The notes beneath the pieces were generated by a model that worked only from the letters and a program-made list of their open reading frames with translations, was not told where the DNA came from and made no database searches. The translations under genes were made by a program, and so were the position numbers. Of a DNA stretch of 64,000 nucleotides, positions 12,291 to 24,300 are shown piece by piece (positions within the stretch are counted from its first letter, which is position 1; the number at the start of each line of letters is the position of its first letter). This stretch comes from Alopecurus myosuroides (taxonomy: Eukaryota > Streptophyta > Magnoliopsida > Poales > Poaceae), in the NCBI GenBank assembly GCA_028641055.1, contig CM054062.1, positions 277,347,710 through 277,411,709 of the forward strand, in the 5' to 3' direction.

Positions 12291-12809
12291 TTATATAATA
12301 ATAGATTCAAATGGTAGCTTCATATTATTTCTAGGAAAGTGTTCCAAACCTTTCTTGAGTGGAAGTTGATATTTAATACTCCCCTCTTTCATATCAATGA
12401 TAGCACCAACAGTTCTAAGAAAATGTCTTCCCAAAACAATAGGACAAGAAGCATTGCATTCAATGTTCATAACAACAAAATAAACAGGGGCAAGGTTATT
12501 ATTAATCATAATAAGAACATCATAAAATCTACCAAGAGGTTTCTTCTTAGCATTATCAACAAGATAAACATCCAAATAAAAGTGTTCCAACAGTGGTAAA
12601 TCAAGCATATTAAAGAGCTTTTGAGGCATAACAGAGATACTAGCACCAAGATCACACAAAGCATTGTAATCAAAATAATTTACTTTTATCTTAATGATAG
12701 GATCCCAACCATCATCTAATTTTATAGGGATAGATGTCTCAAGTTTCAACTTTTCTTCCATAACTTTCATGAGAGCATTGGTAATATGTTTAGTAAAGGC
12801 CATAATCAT
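12291..12809 (-). CDS. Element B aspartic protease region
   Basis: A 172-codon open stretch. It contains CDLGASISVMP, the active-site segment in which the usual DTG reads DLG, as is common in Athila-like plant Gypsy elements. It then has a flap-like region and VLGRHFLRTVGA, matching the usual LGRPFL motif near the protease C-terminus. In the virus-like particle the enzyme would cleave the Gag polyprotein. It follows gag in the same direction, and the frame to gag is disturbed by stops around 12830-13140. The DLG motif is shared with element D, so it is a family trait and not a private mutation. Confidence 0.72.
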   Translation of the reverse strand: MIMAFTKHITNALMKVMEEKLKLETSIPIKLDDGWDPIIKIKVNYFDYNALCDLGASISVMPQKLFNMLDLPLLEHFYLDVYLVDNAKKKPLGRFYDVLIMINNNLAPVYFVVMNIECNASCPIVLGRHFLRTVGAIIDMKEGSIKYQLPLKKGLEHFPRNNMKLPFESIII

Positions 12810-13142
12810 GGCACTAGCATTGGGACTTCTAGCAAGCTTTTATAGAAACATAATAACTTAAGAGATATTGCAATCATAAAAATCAATATTATTATCATCA
12901 AAAGTAAGGGAACTATTATCACCCATATCTCTAAAAATTTCAGCACTTTTATCAGGAGCAATTTCAGTAGTTTGAGGCAATTTAGCACGTTTCACCAAAG
13001 GAGTAGGGACTTTATTAACACCAACTACTTTACCATTGATAGTAGGAGGTTTACTAGCACTTGGAACTTCAGTTTTACTAGTGGTTGTGATAGTGCAAAT
13101 TTTAGCAATATTATTCTTTTTAGCTAGTTCATCTTCTCTTTC

Positions 13143-14185
13143 CTATCTAGCATGTAATTCAGCCATCAATCTAACATTATCATCAATTCGAACTTGGATG
13201 GCATTGGTTGCAGCAAAAGGATTATCTTCAATGGTTTCAGTTTTAGCATCTATTTTATTTATCAAAGAAAATTGGGCCTCTGACAGGGCCGAAATACTAG
13301 TCTCAACACTAGAAATTTTACCTTGCAAACCAGAGATTTCTCTATTCAAATTTCCAATTTGTTGGCTAATAGTTCTCAACATAGCAGATTGCTCTTCCAT
13401 AGTTTTAGTAAACAACTTATTTTTTCATATTGCATTTGCATGAAGTTCTTAGTTTCTTTTTCAACTTCTACAATCCTTTCCTCACTAGGCATTACAGATC
13501 TACCATAAGAATAACCACTACCACTATTAGGAGGATAGGGCTTATAATTGTTTCCACCAAAATTATTTCTATAAGCATTGTTGTTAAAATTATTATTTCT
13601 AATAAAGTTTGCATCAACATGCTCCTCTTGAGCAACCAAAGAGGCTAAAGGAACATTATTAGGATCAACTTGAGCTTTACCATTAACAAGCATAGACATA
13701 ATAGCATCAAGCCTTTCACTTAAAGAGGAGGTTTCCTCAACAGAATTTACCTTCTTACCTTGTGGAGATCTCTCAGTGTGCCACTCTGAATAATTTATCA
13801 TCATATCATCAAGAAGCTTTGTTGCATTGCCCAAAGTGATGGACATAAAGTTACCTCCAGCAGCTGAATCCAATAGGTTCCTTGAGGAGAAATTCAGTCC
13901 TATATAAAAGGTTTGTATAATCATCCAAGTAGTCAGTCCATGAGTGGGACAATTCTTCACCATAGTTTTCATTCTTTCCCAAGTTTTATCAACATGTTCA
14001 CTATAAAATTGTTTAAAATTCATTATGTCACTTCTTAGGGATATACTCTTAGCAGGAGGATAATATTTTCCAATGAAAGCATCTTTACACTTAGTCCATG
14101 AATCAATACTATTTCTAGGAAAAGATAGCAACCATTCTTTAGCTCTTCCTCTCAAAGAGAAAGGAAATAATTTCATTTTAATAAT
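13143..14185 (-). pseudogene. Element B gag, central and C-terminal part
   Basis: The minus-strand frame from the E junction continues as KMKLFPFSLRGRAKEWL, the core of the retrotransposon Gag (capsid) domain. It goes on through FIGKYYPPAK and NCPTHGLTTWMIIQTFY to an Asn-rich segment (NNNFNNNAYRNNF). A frameshift near 13425 separates it from a coiled-coil-like tail starting MFTKTMEEQSAMLRTISQQ (down to 13143). No CCHC knuckle is seen. The N-terminal part lies on the far side of element E at 54156-54390. Element D carries a similar gag (58232-59632). Confidence 0.78.
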
Positions 14186-14190
14186 ATCTC
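14186..14190. repeat. Target duplication ATCTC, left of element E
   Basis: ATCTC precedes the E LTR here and follows it at 54151-54155. The uninterrupted site in element D reads AATAATATCTCCATCTAC (about 59388-59405), confirming the insertion point. Confidence 0.93.
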
Positions 14191-15071
14191 TCTCGGGGGG
14201 CTACCCCCGAGTAGGGGTAAGACTGGTGGCAAAACCGTTTACAATGTACGGTTTGCCGGGTAAGCGGCTACCCGGATACTCGTTATTTGGTAGGCGCTAC
14301 TTGGTGATTAGCAGTGGAGGCCAGGAGAAGATAACAAGTGAGATTCTGGATCGACCGGGTAGAACTCGGGTGATCCAAGTAGATGTGAAGCTATCCTACT
14401 CGGGCACAAAGTCAATGGAGCCGTTGTGGAAGATCCCGCGTATCCCGCAGCCGTACAGGCGTGCGGTTCAACTTACTAGGAGCATGATTATCTGAGCTGA
14501 GGCGTGGGTACAGTGTGGGTAGGCGCCTGTCAAGTCCTGTCACTGACAAGGGGGACAGGACATGTCAGTGACCTACCCTAAGGGGCTGACAGGGTGGACA
14601 AGACCTGTCAGCCGGACGTCGCGGCGACTTTCGGCACGGCGTCAGCGGGAACACGGAGGCGTGCGACGTTTGCACAGTGGTGTTGTCACTTCTTGTACTT
14701 TTAAGTGTAGTTTACTCACTGGCCACCAGTATATAAGGTGGCCAGCCCCCTCCTGCGCGAGGGACGTTGGATCCAGACGCATTTATTGCGAGTCTTAGCA
14801 TCACATAGAGAGAGAGCTAGTTGTTGGCTACCCGGTTGTGAGTAGGCCAGAGAGTGTTTGTAACTTCACTACTCGGTTGAGCATTATACAGAGGTAGGAA
14901 GGAGTAGGGGTGTTACCTCCACACGAGGGCCCCGAACCTGGGTAGATCTTGGTGTTTGCAGTGTTTCTAAGCGCGTCTACTCGACGTGCGATCTCTCCCC
15001 GAATACCTACATCGTCCATCGGCCCCAAACATTAGCCACCCTATGGCATCTGTCTTCTCCATACTACGACA
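14191..15071 (+). repeat. Element E 5' LTR (881 bp)
   Basis: Starts TCTCGGGGGGCTACCCCCG (the 3' copy starts TGTC, so the TG end is mutated here) and ends CTACGACA. A TATA box sits inside a small inverted repeat at 14721-14743. The copy at 53271-54150 matches along its whole length. Confidence 0.93.
14721..14743 (+). promoter_or_regulatory. TATA box within a 7 bp inverted repeat, E 5' LTR
   Basis: TATATAAGG is bracketed by GGCCACC and GGTGGCC. The arrangement is preserved in the 3' LTR (53800-53822). This is the expected promoter for the element's genomic RNA. Confidence 0.7.
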
Positions 15072-15171
15072 GTTGGCGCCCACCGTGGGGTTTGCAGCGG
15101 CGCTGGCTGGGGCTTCTCCACACTACGACAGTTGGCACCCACCGTGGGGTCTGCAGCGGCGCTGGCTGGGG
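15054..15171 (+). repeat. 59 bp tandem duplication of LTR tip plus primer site
   Basis: 15054-15112 (last 18 bp of the LTR, primer site, first leader bases) is repeated at 15113-15171 with three substitutions, including TTGGCGCCC against TTGGCACCC in the primer site. The second copy is part of the leader. Confidence 0.9.
15073..15090 (+). other. Element E primer binding site
   Basis: TTGGCGCCCACCGTGGGG begins one base after the LTR end, the position of a tRNA primer site. I do not assign the tRNA. A mutated second copy (TTGGCACCC...) lies at 15132-15149. Confidence 0.8.
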
Positions 15172-17100
15172 TGCATATTCGGACGAGACCGGTTTCTCCG
15201 TCGGGGGAGCACGTGGTTTGTGGCCTTGTCCATATATTCGGCTCCTTCGACTTCGTCTGCGACAGCGCCGGCGATTTAGACGGCAGTCCCTTGCCTGCAG
15301 GCGGCTCTGTCCTTTCCTTCGACGCGCATTTGGTGTACGTCGCCACCACCGTCATCCGCGAGTACCCCGAGGTGGTGCTCGTCGCTGACGATCCCCCCGC
15401 TGTTCTCGCTGTCCGCGGGAAGCCGGCTGGCTGCTCTGTGGGCAGCGTGGAGGTGATGATGACGGGCCCGGTCAGCGACTCCGGAAAGGGCGCGACCACT
15501 ACGGCTGAAGTCATCGAGGAGCCGGCTGCTCCCAGGGGTCACAAGCCCTACGACATGCCACAGAAGCAACCTGGTTACGTGGATCCTTCTACATCGACCG
15601 TGATACCGGCTGCTCGCGCCGGTGTCGCGCAGCTCGGCATGCCTATCGCCACGGATGTGGATCCGCCTGTGGTGAGGGCGCAACTCGAGCAACAGCGACT
15701 CGCCTTGCTGCAGGAGGCCCAGGAGCCGGAGAAGGTTAGGCTTGAGCTTAACTTGGACCAAAATGAGTACAATAGAGCGCATGGCTTTACTCCTATTTCT
15801 AGAAATCCTAGCAAGATAGGAGTTATTCGTTGCAACTTAGGCGCTGAGCTAGCTAGAGATGGTAGAACTGCTAGCAAGTCTGCCAGTTAAAACACAGCTG
15901 GTAGGCCGAAATATAGTTCACCTGCAAAAACACTTAGAGCTGCAGAAGCAGTTGCTGCTGAGTTACCGCATCTCACTGGCGAGGCCCGTGTTAGGCAGCA
16001 GGAGCGGCTCAATGAGCTCATTCTAGAAGCGGGTAGGCAGAATGAGGCCTTTCGATAGGCCAACCCGGGAGGCGGTGCGTCTCGTGTTGTTCACTCGCAT
16101 GGGGCAATATCCGTGGACCATGCCTCATCGCCGCTTCCCAGTGGAGAGAGGGCCCAGAGTGTGAACTCTAGGAGGAACAAACAGATGCAGCTGTACGACC
16201 CGGCTGTCGCCGGAAAACAACACGCTGTAGTGCGGCAGCCCAGCCAAAAACACAACGCTGCAGGTACTGGACATCCGGCTGCCAGAGTTCATCAAGAGGG
16301 GCAAGGAGCAAACCGAGAGGGCCCATCTCGGCAGCATGTTGCTAACCCAGTCCAACATGTTCTTCAGCCGAATGTGGTTGCTGTTGTGGCCAACCCGGTT
16401 GCTCAACCCGGACCTGTGCCTCAAGACTGCTACAACGACGGGTACTCGGCAATGGAGCGAGCCGGGTACGCCGACCCAAGAGATCTCGCAACCCGGTTGG
16501 GAGGAAGAATGCTGGAACCAAGTGACGCAAGGTACAAGCAGGACCGGCTCTACCGGTCCGAGGAGATAGAAGCAAGAGGCCCACCCGGGCCAAGCTGTTT
16601 TGGTCCCAAGATCATGGGGGAGCCACCCGTGTCCAAGTTTCAGCTCGCTAGAGAGACCAAGACTTACGATGGAAGCACCAAGCCAGGGGACTGGCTGAAT
16701 GATTACGTGACTGTCGTGTATGTTGCAGGTGGCAACAGGAGATGGGCTGTTCAATATGTGCCCCAGATGCTGGAGGGCCCTGCCCGGATCTGGCTCAATA
16801 ATCTGCCAAAAGACAGTATCAACTGCTGGCTTGACTTCTCGGAAGCCTTCATCAGCAACTTCACCAGCACTTACAAGAGGCCTAACCGGCCGCAACAGCT
16901 CTCGGCGTGTAATCAAAGAGAAGAGAAAACTGACCGGGAATACCTTACTCGGTGGAGCACTCTGAGGAACACCTGTGAGGGTGTGAATGAGTCACAAGCC
17001 ATTGCCTGGTTTGCGCAAGGTTGCCGGCATGGCAGCATGCTGTGGCAGAAACTGCAGAGGGAGATGCCGAGTACCCTCGCCGAGACAATCAAGATTGCCG
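15132..17100 (+). pseudogene. Element E gag, N-terminal and central part
   Basis: A single frame runs from about 15132 to the F insertion, broken by stops at 15888 (TAA) and 16056 (TAG). The true start is uncertain; ATG 15456 is a plausible candidate and the frame is open upstream of it. The central Gag (capsid) domain is clear at about 16630-17095: YDGSTKPGDWLNDY, then PARIWLNNLPKDSI, then CWLDFSEAFISNF. The frame is cut after the codons for IKIA by element F (target duplication TGCCG) and resumes at 35794. Gag forms the cytoplasmic virus-like particle and packages the RNA. The 3' part holds the nucleocapsid-like motif and protease. Confidence 0.85.
17096..17100. repeat. Target duplication TGCCG, left of element F
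   Basis: TGCCG precedes the F LTR and is repeated at 35789-35793. Joining the two sides restores the gag reading frame. Confidence 0.95.
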
Positions 17101-18430
17101 TGTTGGGAATATGCCCTAGAGGCAATCATAGATGATGTAATTCCCAATGTATTCATAAAGTTATTAAGTTGTCCTTTGGTTTGAACATCTGATATATGTC
17201 ATTGAATATGTGATTCAATTGTGGAACTATGTATTCATGTTGTTCATGCTAATTGTCCTTGGTCGTTAAGGTTGTGCTGGACACACACCCTAGACTAATG
17301 TGAGTGTTGGCTGATGACACGGTTCCACTTGTCATGGGCATGGTGATGCCATTCCAACGTTCACGGACTTGGCTAAAGAGTTTAGCAAGTCGGACTGACC
17401 CACATTGAGATGCAACGATCAAGTCTTCATTTGCATGTCTCAATCAATGTAATCCTTAGACCTGAGGTTGTCGCACAATCCGAGTTGTGGATCACCGACT
17501 TAGGTTCTGTCAAACGTTGTTCTGTGACAAGGCAACTATAAAGGCAGAGTTCGGGTCGAATGAGAAGCAAGCTGCGTGATGTGGATAATCAAGATGGGAT
17601 TTTGCCCCTCCGAATGGAGAGATATTCTCTGGGCCCTCTCGAGTGATATGATTCAGGAAGCATGGCCATGCGCAACTCAGTTAAGTGTTAACTGTGTCTG
17701 TTGACTAAGAGTTAGTCAGGTGAATCACATATCACGGATCGAGAAGAGAGTTGAGCTATCTAAGGGATGACGATAAATCGCCTATAGCTCGACAAGGTAT
17801 ATCGTGAGGCAAAAGGGACTAAGATGAATATCACATTGAAAGGTATGTCGTCATGACTCAATGGTACTTGGGAGTCGGCACGTTCTGCTAGGAGCCGCTA
17901 CCGATTGATCGATTGGGAGTTGGACTCCAATCGTGTCCAAGTCGCCATGAGCCTGCAGGGTCGCACACTTAAGAGCGGGAGCAAGTATTGGTCGGGTTGG
18001 ACCCGAACCGTAAATGGACTGGTTTTGTGAGTCGGACTCACAGAGGGAATGGGCCACAAGTGTTGTGAAGCCCATTACCATACGCTATATAAAGAGGGGC
18101 GCAGGTTGCCCAGCGGGCACGTTAGTCCACTCTCCCATGCGTTGGGAACCCTAGCCCCACTCAGTCCAGCCGTCGCACCAGACCTAGCAGTCTGCCGTCG
18201 GAGCTCCTCCTCGTACGTGTGGATACCGGCAGAGGTGTTGTACGTTCAGCACTTCGACGTTCGAGGGATTGGATCGGCCGGATCGGATCGTGGGACTGCA
18301 CTGCCCCGACGCGCTGCATCGATAATCCGCACCTGCGCGTCTAGTGGTAATACTCGTGGCCTTCTACCTCGGCTAGATCTTGGAAGCATCGCGTAGGAAA
18401 AGTTTTTGTTTATCTCTACGCGTTCCAACA
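17101..18430 (+). repeat. Element F 5' LTR (1330 bp)
   Basis: TGTTGGGAATATGCCC...CGTTCCAACA. TATATAAAG at 18086-18094 is the likely core promoter. Short ORFs at 17249-18428 lie within the LTR and recur in the 3' copy. Confidence 0.96.
18086..18094 (+). promoter_or_regulatory. TATA box, F 5' LTR
   Basis: TATATAAAG, also present at 35444-35452 in the 3' LTR, followed by GAGGGGCGCAGG. Confidence 0.7.
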
Positions 18431-18431
18431 G

Positions 18432-18443
18432 TGGTATCAGAGC
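18432..18443 (+). other. Element F primer binding site (initiator-Met tRNA)
   Basis: TGGTATCAGAGC one base after the LTR end CCAACA, complementary to the 3' end of iMet tRNA. Confidence 0.95.
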
Positions 18444-19747
18444 GGTAGCTTCTGGTATTAGGCCTGAGATCCGTACATATGTGATATGTAGTTAGCGTTA
18501 GATGTGATCTAATTGTTGTTTTGGTGGTCGTTCTATGAGATAGATCGGTTTTGTACAAGGTTGATTGGATCAATCGTACTCGGGGTTAATGGATGATCTG
18601 GTTTCCGTGATCATACTGCTAAGGTCGTGGAACAACTTACCCCTACCGGTCGGTTTCCGCCATCGGGGTATACCGTGACACATAAATCCAGTTGCGGTGA
18701 TCGAAGATCAAAGTGTTTGGTCGAATCGGGATACGGATCAGATTCGGGCAAAATCGTTTTATCCGATGAAGAAATCCATGATCGGAATGCAGATGATCGG
18801 AAAGTGTTTGGTCGAATCCTGTCGTAGCGCCTTAGATGTCGTTGCGAGTTTCACAACGCCGGTAGATATCGTATCTATGCATAACTTGTTTTTGCAGGAA
18901 GTTGTGAATGGTATGGCTTATGTGCATGTGATGTTTGTAATCCATACGTGATCTGCGTATCATGTTTATGTCAGCCGGCTGGAGCCTAGGTGCTGTCATT
19001 TTATTGTATACCGGCATGCGTGTCGGATTCTCTATGTAAATTTTCATTTACTAGCTAGTGTAGCTTGTTGGAGAACCCGGAAGGCATGCAAGTCGATGTA
19101 CAAGTCGGCTACATGGAGTAAGATGGCACGTGACAAGAGTTGGCACGAGTCGACTTACAAGCTTTGTGGAGATGGAGATCACCATAAAGAGAGCCATACC
19201 ATTTCACATTATAATTGCTTTATTTGTGTTATTGTTATGTCTCGATTTACCTCTATTTAGATAGTTGGTAGATTATTTAATCCCTCAAAGAAGGTCTAGT
19301 CGGTCGCCCCGCCAGTGCTGCACCATCACAAGTCGGACATTCTTGGTAGTGGGCTCATAAAATTGAGGTGCTACCAATTCTTTCCAGTTAGGTGGGTTTG
19401 AGTCGGACTCTTACAAGCAGAAGCACTTGGTAATCTAGACGAGTCCATCACAACGGTTGTGGGGCTCGGGGCGAGGTAGGTTGGGAGCCGGGGCATGTGA
19501 TGTCACCCAACTAAGAGGAGTCGTATAGAGATACGATTGGCAAGGTGTTGCCTACCTAGATCACTTGACGGCTAGCGGTGATGCTAAAGCTCACTAGTCG
19601 GCTTGCTTATTTAGGATCTTGAATCACTTAGCAACCATCGGAGGGATGTTGGTTCTAGTGGGAGCATAAGTATTAAAGCGTTTAATATGCCTGCTCTTTT
19701 ATGAATACATGTCTTAAGTGTTTTTGCGTATTTTCTGTTGTAGATCA
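18444..19747 (+). other. Element F 5' leader, non-coding
   Basis: About 1.3 kb between primer site and gag ATG. No credible ORF. Long leaders of this kind normally carry dimerisation and packaging signals, but none is identified here. Confidence 0.7.
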
Positions 19748-21345
19748 ATGGCACCTAGCAACCTTCCTCAGTTGTCCACTTTCGCGTTGAGGTCAATCCT
19801 AGAGAAAGATAAGCTTAATGGAACTAATTTCACCAACTGGTACCGTAATCTGAGGATAGTCCTCAAGCATGACAAGAAAGAACATGTTCTAGAAACTCCA
19901 CTTCCAGATGAGCCAGATGACGATGCGACTGTCGCTGTCATAAATGCCTACCGTAAGACTAGAGATGAGTCTACGGAAATTAGCTGTCTTATGCTTGCAC
20001 ACATGGAACCGGACTTGCAGCAGCAGTTCGAAAATGTTGAGGCCTACGATATGATCGAAAGCCTCAAAAGTATGTTCCAAGCTCAGGCAAAGACCGAGAG
20101 GTATCAAGTCTCTCAAGCTTTGCTGGGCTGTAAGCTGAAAGATGGCGATCCACTGAGTCCGCATGTAATCAAGATGATTGGTTATATACAGTCTTTGGAT
20201 CGGCTGGGCTTCCCAATTAACGAAGAGTTCGCTACTGATATAATTCTGAACTCTCTTCCTAGTGCGTATGGTCCGTTCATCTCGAACTACCATATGCATG
20301 GTATGGATAAGAGTATCACTGAATTACATGGGATGCTCAAAACGGCAGAGGCTGATCTCAAGAAAGGCGCCAGTCAAGTGTTGATGGTGCAGAATAAGGC
20401 TAAGTTCAAGAAGAGTTCTTGGACTAAGAAGAAGAAGGATAAGTCAGGAGGTAGCGCCCATGGCCCTGTCCAGAGTGCTCCCTCAAAGACTAAACCTTCT
20501 CCTACAGCCGGAGCCAACTGCTTCTATTGCAAGCAAGATGGCCACTGGAAGAGGAACTGCACCAAGTATTTGGCTGACAGAGCCAAGAGTGGAGGTGTGA
20601 CTTCCAACTCAGGTACGCTTGTGTGCAATGTTATAGACATTTATCTTGCTGATGCGCCTAATAGTTCTATGGTATATGATACCGGATCAGTTATTCACAT
20701 ATGCAACTCGTTGCAGGGACTGGTAAGAACTAGGAGCGTGGCAAGAGGAGAGGTTGACATTCGGGTCGGCAACAAGGCGAGAGTCGCTGCGTTGGAAGTC
20801 GGCACGATGCAACTTCATTTACCTTCAGGATTTATTTTGGAACTAAATAATTGTTATTATGTTCCAGCGCTTAGTCGAAACATTATTTCCGCCTCATGTT
20901 TGATGAGACAAGGTTATGAGTCGAATATTAAGAATAATGGTTGTTCTTTATATTTGAAAGATATGTTTCATGGCTTTGCACCCGTTCAGAACGGGTTATT
21001 TATTTTAAATCTTGATAGTGAATCGGTCTATAACATAAATGTTAAAAGGTTGAAACCAAATGATCTGAATATGACTTACTTTTGGCACTGTCGGCTTGGT
21101 CATATAAGTTGGAAGCGCATGAAGAAGCTCCATGATGATGGACTTCTAACTTCGTTTGACTTAGAGTCATTCGAGACATGCGAATCATGCCTACTAGGCA
21201 AGATGACCAAGACACCTTTTGCAAGGAGTTGTGAAAGGGCGTCCGACTTGTTGGAACTAATACATAGTGATGTATATGGACCAATGAGCACGACAGCTAG
21301 AGGTGGTTATGAGTACTTCATTACCTTCACTGATGATTTGAGTAG
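19748..21345 (+). CDS. Element F gag-protease-integrase N-terminal part, interrupted by G
   Basis: Starts at ATG 19748 (MAPSNLPQLSTFALRS), right after the leader. Copia Gag (UBN2-like) spans about residues 15-215, with GTNFTNWYRNLRIVL. A CCHC zinc knuckle CFYCKQDGHWKRNC lies at about 20519-20560. Protease is marked by VYDTGSVIHIC (about 20674). The integrase zinc finger has H...H in WHCRLGHISW and CESCLLGK. The integrase core begins with the first catalytic Asp in HSDVYGPM and reaches the second in FTDD at about 21330. The frame continues into element G for 23 meaningless codons and ends at 21415. The missing remainder begins at 32074. Confidence 0.93.
21341..21345. repeat. Target duplication AGTAG, left of element G
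   Basis: AGTAG precedes the G LTR here and follows it at 32074-32078. It lies in the F integrase codons for DLSR. Confidence 0.95.
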
Positions 21346-24300
21346 TGTAGCATCCCAACTTTTAATAAAGATGGAATACCTGTGTTATTGTGCTAGTCCC
21401 TGGATCAATTGCTAGCACCACAGTACAAAATGAAATATCATGCAAATGCATCAAATTCTATTACATCGCATGATCCAGTCTTTACAAAATAGTATTACAA
21501 CTTGCATAGTCTTAGAAGACTAGCAGAAAACAAAGTATACAGCGGAAAACATGAATAACATTGAGCCCATCTTCTTCATGTGCCACAGGCAAAACATGTT
21601 GGCGATAGTCTCGAGATCCTAAACGAAATCCTCACTCGTCTTCAGAAAAATCTGCAATATGGAATATGCAGCCACAAGGGAGTCAATACAATTTAATGTA
21701 TTGGCAAGTAACACTATGGTGGATATAAATGGCAAGACTAATACTACATGCTTATTTGGCTGAGTGGAGTTTTGGCTAAGTTTTTCATAAAGCTAGTTTT
21801 CTCCTATCACTTTTGTAAAACAATCTTTTCTTTTCAAAAGGGTGGCATCATTGGACTGAAATCCAAGTACCACAATACTCTTCAGTTGGTCAAAATTTTA
21901 CTTATTGAAAATGGTGATGTGATTCTTCCGTCCTTCCTTGTCCAGCTACTCATAGTTGTCCATAACCGGGGACACGGCTAAGATCTTAGTTTGTTGACTC
22001 TGCAGAGCTTGTGCACTTTCACCTTCAGACCCAACTCAACCCAAACATCCTATACACCCTGAGTGCATTAAGGAAAGGAGAAAAATCGAGACGAGATCTT
22101 TCAGAAGCAAGAATTCAACCCAATGGCAAGACCCGTTCCACCTATAATTATGCTACATCTGCTTGTCAAGCCCAGGCTGAACCCTCACAACTTAGTTGAT
22201 CAAGACAGAGCCCATATGACTAAAGGCTGCACTGGAAGCAATCTAAACTTGGGGAACATCATAATCACTTTGTTCCTGGGTGGCATTCCTCAAGTGAACA
22301 ACCCCTCGGGGAGACACTCAACTCTCATCAGCCAAACAACCAAATCCACCCAGGTGGTTCATTGAAGTTGTTACTTAGAATTTTCCCACAACATCAAGTA
22401 AAAATCATTTGTCACATTGCATAGCATCTATCAAGTTCTAAGGCTATAAATAACAAGGATAAAAGATATGGTTACACCCTACTAGGATAATAGCATAGCA
22501 TAATATAACTTAGTAAAATTTCCTATCAATGCATACTACTCAAAAATCAACTAATGCATATATAAAATAATGGGTAGTTGTTGATGTGTTACTTGCCTTG
22601 TTGAAGTTAGTGAAGATATCACACTCTCTTCACAAAAGATCGTTGCTCTCCGTACAATCTATTCATTGAAAACACAATAACAAAATAAACAAGCATCCTA
22701 ACAAACAAACATACAAGTGTAGAAAACATACATAGCAACTAACATATCAAAAGGGGCTTAACCAAGTTGGTTAGGACAAGGTCTAGGTTTGAGTTGAAAG
22801 ATTCATTCTCTAGTGGTCTCATTCTTGTTAAGGCAATTCCGATGGCTTACTTGGGAAGGGCTATGTTGATTTATGTACTAACTTTATTATAACCATACTT
22901 GTCGAGGGAGTTCCAAGAGTTCACTTAGAATAAACATATTACTTCTTCAACTAAAGTAATACATGCAAACACTTGGTCATATTCACCTTCAAAAATATTT
23001 GAGTGACTATGTTAGTATTTTTCATTGTGGCTAGGGTAGGTCTACTAACTTCATCATCAAAGGGAAAATATTACTAAGTCTTGGGTTTTCCATTTGGGTC
23101 AATGGTTGGATAAAAATAACTTGTTATTCTTCAACTTGTATGGATTGCTTCTAGGCCTCATGTGATTGCCTTCTTGAAGATCATCATCATGCCATCTAAG
23201 TTGTTTCCTTCCTTGGTGTGGTGCTTCTCTTGGTCTTGATAGTCTTCATGGTTTTCACTTCACTAATTGGTTTGGGTATGGGATGGGCACAAATACTACT
23301 AAGTAAATTTGAAAGAAATTAGGAAGAAAGATTAGAAAGAGAGAGGGAGATGCTTTCTTCTGAATTTCTTCACACTTGTATTTCCTTGAGTTTCTTCTAG
23401 GTGTGGAGTCCAAGTATTTTCTTCAACTTGTTCATTGATCTTCCTTGTAGCTCTTCATGTTGCCACCAAGTTGATATTGAAGTTTCATTCTTGTGCTTGA
23501 GTCTTGATCTCCATTTTGCTGACTTGGTGAATTCTTGAAGCAAGAATGGGGGAAAGGAGAGGTAGATAGAATACTAGGGTGCTAGTGTTTGAGGTTCACT
23601 ACTTGGTAATTTTAGGGACTTGGTCTGGGATCTAAAAATGGCCACAACAAACAAAGGTAGAAAGAAATAGAAACAAAATCTAAGACATAATAACTAGATG
23701 GACTACTATGATGGATTTTTGGCTAAAAATATATGGTCATGGTCCAAGTGTGTCCAAAATAGTTGGGCAAGGTTTTTCTGGTCCAAGGTTGTCAAATGGA
23801 ACAATTTTGCAAAAGGAACTATATTGAAAATATTTATAGAAATTAATCTATGTCAAAAATACTCAAATAGACAACTTAATTCTAAATTCAATTTTAATTT
23901 GTTCAAATATTATTTTGGGACAGAGGATATGAAAGTACACATTCTAAGGTTTCCAAATATATTTTATTTGCAATTTTTGGATTTGTAGAATTTGAATTAT
24001 GCCAAATTTCATCAAACAAGCATATTTGAATTTGAACAAATTTAAGTTTGCCAAATTTGAATTTGGCCAGTGCCAAAAGTTTCTAAATTTCAAGGGCTTT
24101 TCAAAAAGTCTAAGATTGCTAAATTTGGGCTTAAGGATCAAAAGATATGGTAGATCTAATGTGCAGGGACTAATCTGCAAAATTGTTTTCTATTTTTATT
24201 CGAAAAATAATTCCAGAGAGAGGCTGGGCCGAAAAAATGGCTATTTGCCGCGCTGGGCGATAGACAGGAAATGGGCTTGGGCCGGTTACACGCCACGCTG

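Larger units (their letters stand above)
8192..14190 (-). mobile_element. Element B, left part: Gypsy gag-protease retrotransposon, minus strand
   Basis: In element sense this is the 3' part: C-terminal gag, a retroviral-type protease, a long non-coding tail, a polypurine tract and the 3' LTR. The element is interrupted inside gag by element E. Its other half resumes at 54151, with the same five bases ATCTC on both sides of E and an unbroken reading frame across the junction. No reverse transcriptase, RNase H or integrase is present, so B is non-autonomous. Its two LTRs belong to different subfamilies. Confidence 0.82.

Noticed and set aside
16125..16916. 263-codon minus-strand ORF over E gag
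   Set aside because: Shadow of the gag frame, which has a clear capsid domain on the plus strand.
18432..18443. Possible tRNA-Met gene
   Set aside because: Only the 12-base complement of the tRNA 3' end is present, a primer binding site and not a tRNA gene.
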